NCBI GenBank assembly: GCA_946482585.1
Contig: CAMLSI010000289.1
Location: 1-6,894 of the forward strand
Direction: 5' to 3'
From: an uncultured Lysobacteraceae bacterium
Lineage (GTDB): Bacteria > Pseudomonadota > Gammaproteobacteria > Xanthomonadales > Rhodanobacteraceae
DNA length: 6,894 bases
The notes below the pieces were generated by a model. The model had not been told where the DNA came from. It was given only the letters and a program-made list of their open reading frames with translations, and searched no databases. Every line of letters begins with the position of its first letter. The first letter of the stretch is position 1. The position numbers were made by a program, and so were the translations under genes. This document shows, in pieces, positions 4,523 through 6,894 of this stretch.

Positions 4523-6894
4523 TTAGAACTGCCTCAGCGCCAGATCGCTGCGCGCCGGCGCCGGCAGCAGCCAGGCCAGCGTCGCGCCGCGCATGCCCGA
4601 ACGCGTCACGAGTTCGAGATGCTTCGCTTCGCTGCAGAGCGGAGCGCGTCCCGCGCGCTGCAGCAGATCGTGCGCGGCGAGTTCGGTCGCGACGTCGCCG
4701 ATGTCTGCGGCGCTGGCGTGCAGCGACACGGCGAGATCGGCGGCTGCGTCGCCGCGATTCTGCGCGAGCGCGAGGCCGGCTCCCGCGATGTCCAGCCGAC
4801 GGCGGCCGAGCCAGTCGTCGCGGCCGAGCTGCGCGCGCGCCGCATCGAGTTCGCGCTGCGCCTGCGCGTGGTCGCCGAGCACGATCGCCGCTTCGGCAAG
4901 GCTCAGGTGCGCATCGAGTTCGAGCAGCGCATAGCCCGACGCCTGCATCGGCGCGAGCAGCGCGCCGACTTCCGCGCGCACCGCGTCGGCCTCGCCGCGG
5001 CGCACGGCCTGCGCCGCCCATTCGAGCACGAGGCTCCAGCGCGAGACGCGGCTCGGCACGTCGGCCATCGCCGTGCGCACGTCGGCGAGCGGCACCGCCG
5101 CCTGACCGCGTTCGCCGCCGAGCAGGGTCAGCTCGGCGCCTCCGAGGCTGCCGTACAGTGCGACCGACGGATCGACCGAATTCGCGCAGCGCGAGAAATC
5201 GGTTTGCGCGGTCGTCGTATCGCCGCGCAGCAGTGCGACCGTGCCGCGCAGGCAGGCGAGGCTGAAGGCGATCTCGGGCGCTTCGCGGCGCAGCGCCTTG
5301 TCGACGACCGTGCCGCGCGGATCGGCGCGCTCGATGACCGTTTCCGCGGCGGCCAGGCGGCCGCGACGCAGCTCGAGCAGGCCGATGAGCACGTCGAGAT
5401 TGGTATCGAGGCCGTCCTTGCCCGGTTGAGGACGCAAGGCTTCGGCGCGCGCGAGCGCGGCGGTGAGATCCCCGCGCAGGAAATCCTCGTTGATGCGGTC
5501 GAACGTGATCGAATGCAGCAGCGAGTGCGCGCCACTGCTGTCGGCCAGGGTCGCGGCCTGTTCGAGATACTGCCGGTACGCGACGAAATCGCCGAGCCGG
5601 TAGAACTTGTACGAGGCGCGGCGCAGCGCCTCGAATTCGATCGCCTGATGACCGCTCGCACGCGCCGCGGTCAGCAGCGCACTCAGATGATCCGGTTCGC
5701 GCGCAGGATCGGCGAGGTCGGCGTAGAAGCGCATCAGGTGACCGCGCAGCGGATCGCCGGCGTCGTCGTACAGCGTGGCGACCGCATCGAAGCGCGCGGC
5801 GAGTCCGGCGCCTTCGCCCTGCATCCAGTCGGCGACGGTCACGGTCTGCGCCGCCATCGCGGCTTCGTAGTTCCAGCCGGCTTCCTTCGCGAGCCGTTGC
5901 GCCGCGAGCCCGGCGGCGCGCGCGTTGCTCGCATCGCCCATGACGCCGTAGGCGGCCGACAGGTTGAGCTGCGCCATGATGCGCAGCGCGACCGACTGGC
6001 GCTGCCAGCGCGGCTCGGTGAGCAGCGCGATCGTCGCGGCCGCATGGCCCGCACGCAATTGCGCGCGCGCCTGATCGAGCGCGAACTGCGCCTGGTTCGG
6101 AAAGCGCTGCGCGAGCGCGCCGAACGCCTGCGCGGCTTCGCTGTGCCGTTGCGCGACCGTGAGGCGTTGCGCCGCGAGCAGCGCGCGCGCATCGCCGGGC
6201 CAGTCGCTTGCCAATGCCTGCAGCTTCGCGAAATGTTCGTCGGCGACGCGGTACTGGCCGAAGGTCAGCAGCGACTGCGCGAGCTGCAGTCGCGCAAGGC
6301 CGAAATCCGGTTCCTGGTCGACGATGCCGCGCAGCAGATCGAGGTAGGTGGTCCATTCGCGCTGGCGATGGTGCTGGATTGCGCGCGCGTAGCGCTCGGC
6401 GTTGTCGGCGCGCAGCTGCAGTCGCGGGCGCGGCTCGTGCGCGCGCTGCGGCAGCAGGTCGGCCAGCACGGCGTCGCTGACCGTGTCGATGAGTTCGCCG
6501 ACCGTGTCGCGCGGGCCTTCGGCCTCGCGATTCGCGCCGGCCGGCGTGCGCGCCTGCAGACGGATACGGCCGTCGCCGGACGGGGTGGCCGACAGCAGGA
6601 TGACCTCGACGCCTCGGCCGGCGCGATCGTCCGCGGCGAGATCCGCCGCGCTGAGCACGACGACTTCGGGCGTCATCGACAACTGCCATTCGAGCCAGCT
6701 CTGCAGCACCGTCGCGGGCCAGCGCGTGGCGGCGCCGGCACCGGGATCGTCGAGCGGCACGAGGGCGATGCGTCGGCCCGCGGCAGCCGGGCCGGCGACG
6801 AGCAGCCACGATACGGCCAGTCCGGCCAGCACCGCGACGGCGGCCAGCCACGGCAGCACGCCGGGCGTCCGGGGGCGCGGCGCGACTGCCGGCG
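4523..6894 (-). CDS. Membrane-anchored TPR protein, probably the C-terminal part of a CadC-like winged-helix regulator (5' partial)
   Basis: The frame is open to the window edge (789 visible residues) and stops at TAA 4525-4523. GTG 6859-6857 could start it, but the frame continues upstream as a Pro/Arg-rich linker (APRPRTPG), so the real start is probably outside. Counting from that GTG, residues 3-22 are one membrane helix. RRIALVPLDD (29-38) opens a domain that, with VVVLSAADLA and VILLSATPSGDGRIRL, resembles the alpha/beta region found in CadC-type regulators and adenylate-cyclase-linked TPR proteins. From about 150 to 745 the sequence is almost all helical, with TPR-like pairs such as LARLQLAQSLLTFGQYRVADEHF (188-210) and later FLRGDLTAAL, LLRGDTTTAQ and VLGDHAQAQ. 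Known relatives in Xanthomonadales carry an OmpR-type winged helix at the N-terminus, not visible here. It would sense or bind a protein in the periplasm; no catalytic motif is seen. Confidence 0.82.
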   Translation of the reverse strand, partial: PAVAPRPRTPGVLPWLAAVAVLAGLAVSWLLVAGPAAAGRRIALVPLDDPGAGAATRWPATVLQSWLEWQLSMTPEVVVLSAADLAADDRAGRGVEVILLSATPSGDGRIRLQARTPAGANREAEGPRDTVGELIDTVSDAVLADLLPQRAHEPRPRLQLRADNAERYARAIQHHRQREWTTYLDLLRGIVDQEPDFGLARLQLAQSLLTFGQYRVADEHFAKLQALASDWPGDARALLAAQRLTVAQRHSEAAQAFGALAQRFPNQAQFALDQARAQLRAGHAAATIALLTEPRWQRQSVALRIMAQLNLSAAYGVMGDASNARAAGLAAQRLAKEAGWNYEAAMAAQTVTVADWMQGEGAGLAARFDAVATLYDDAGDPLRGHLMRFYADLADPAREPDHLSALLTAARASGHQAIEFEALRRASYKFYRLGDFVAYRQYLEQAATLADSSGAHSLLHSITFDRINEDFLRGDLTAALARAEALRPQPGKDGLDTNLDVLIGLLELRRGRLAAAETVIERADPRGTVVDKALRREAPEIAFSLACLRGTVALLRGDTTTAQTDFSRCANSVDPSVALYGSLGGAELTLLGGERGQAAVPLADVRTAMADVPSRVSRWSLVLEWAAQAVRRGEADAVRAEVGALLAPMQASGYALLELDAHLSLAEAAIVLGDHAQAQRELDAARAQLGRDDWLGRRRLDIAGAGLALAQNRGDAAADLAVSLHASAADIGDVATELAAHDLLQRAGRAPLCSEAKHLELVTRSGMRGATLAWLLPAPARSDLALRQF

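Noticed and set aside
4377..6851. Open frame of 824 codons on the - strand
   Set aside because: Same strand as the TPR protein but another frame. The product is extremely Arg-rich with no TPR or membrane pattern, while the other frame gives a coherent membrane helix plus TPR-like helices.
1..6894. Mobile element, CRISPR, RNA gene or known defence system
   Set aside because: I found no transposase or integrase motif, no terminal inverted repeats, no spaced repeat array, no tRNA-like fold, and no nuclease, toxin or NTPase signature in the real frames.

Overview
The window is GC-rich throughout and densely coding. It looks like the chromosome of a gammaproteobacterium, most plausibly of the Xanthomonadales/Lysobacterales. 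That placement rests on three things: a close CysB-type regulator, a large membrane-anchored TPR protein of the kind those bacteria carry behind a winged-helix domain, and very strong G/C bias at third codon positions. It is an inference, because the window contains no rRNA or other marker gene.

Layout on the + strand: bases 1-1010 hold a CysB-like LysR regulator that lacks only about seven N-terminal residues. A textbook intrinsic terminator follows (1031-1063), then about 250 nt without a convincing gene. Next come three small genes (1311-2003, 2000-2578, 2575-3144), each joined to the next by a 4-nt overlap. All three encode an N-terminal membrane anchor followed by a predicted all-beta domain outside the cytoplasm. 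Local sequence likeness suggests they are diverged copies of one another.

Layout on the - strand: a membrane protein with about eight helices (3121-4380) runs towards the trio and overlaps the last trio gene by 24 nt, tail to tail. Upstream of it, after a 142-nt GC-rich gap, lies a long TPR protein (4523 to the window edge). Its membrane anchor is at the start of the visible part, and its N-terminus, probably a DNA-binding domain, is outside the window.

How the parts may work together: CysB would control sulfur assimilation genes elsewhere and is insulated by its terminator. The three anchored proteins are almost certainly one transcription and translation unit. The polytopic protein next to them is a candidate partner in the envelope, but only proximity and the shared 3' ends support this. 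The TPR protein could be a CadC-like regulator of the neighbouring membrane protein. I see no mobile element, CRISPR array, RNA gene or recognisable defence system. The least explained part is the trio plus the polytopic membrane protein.
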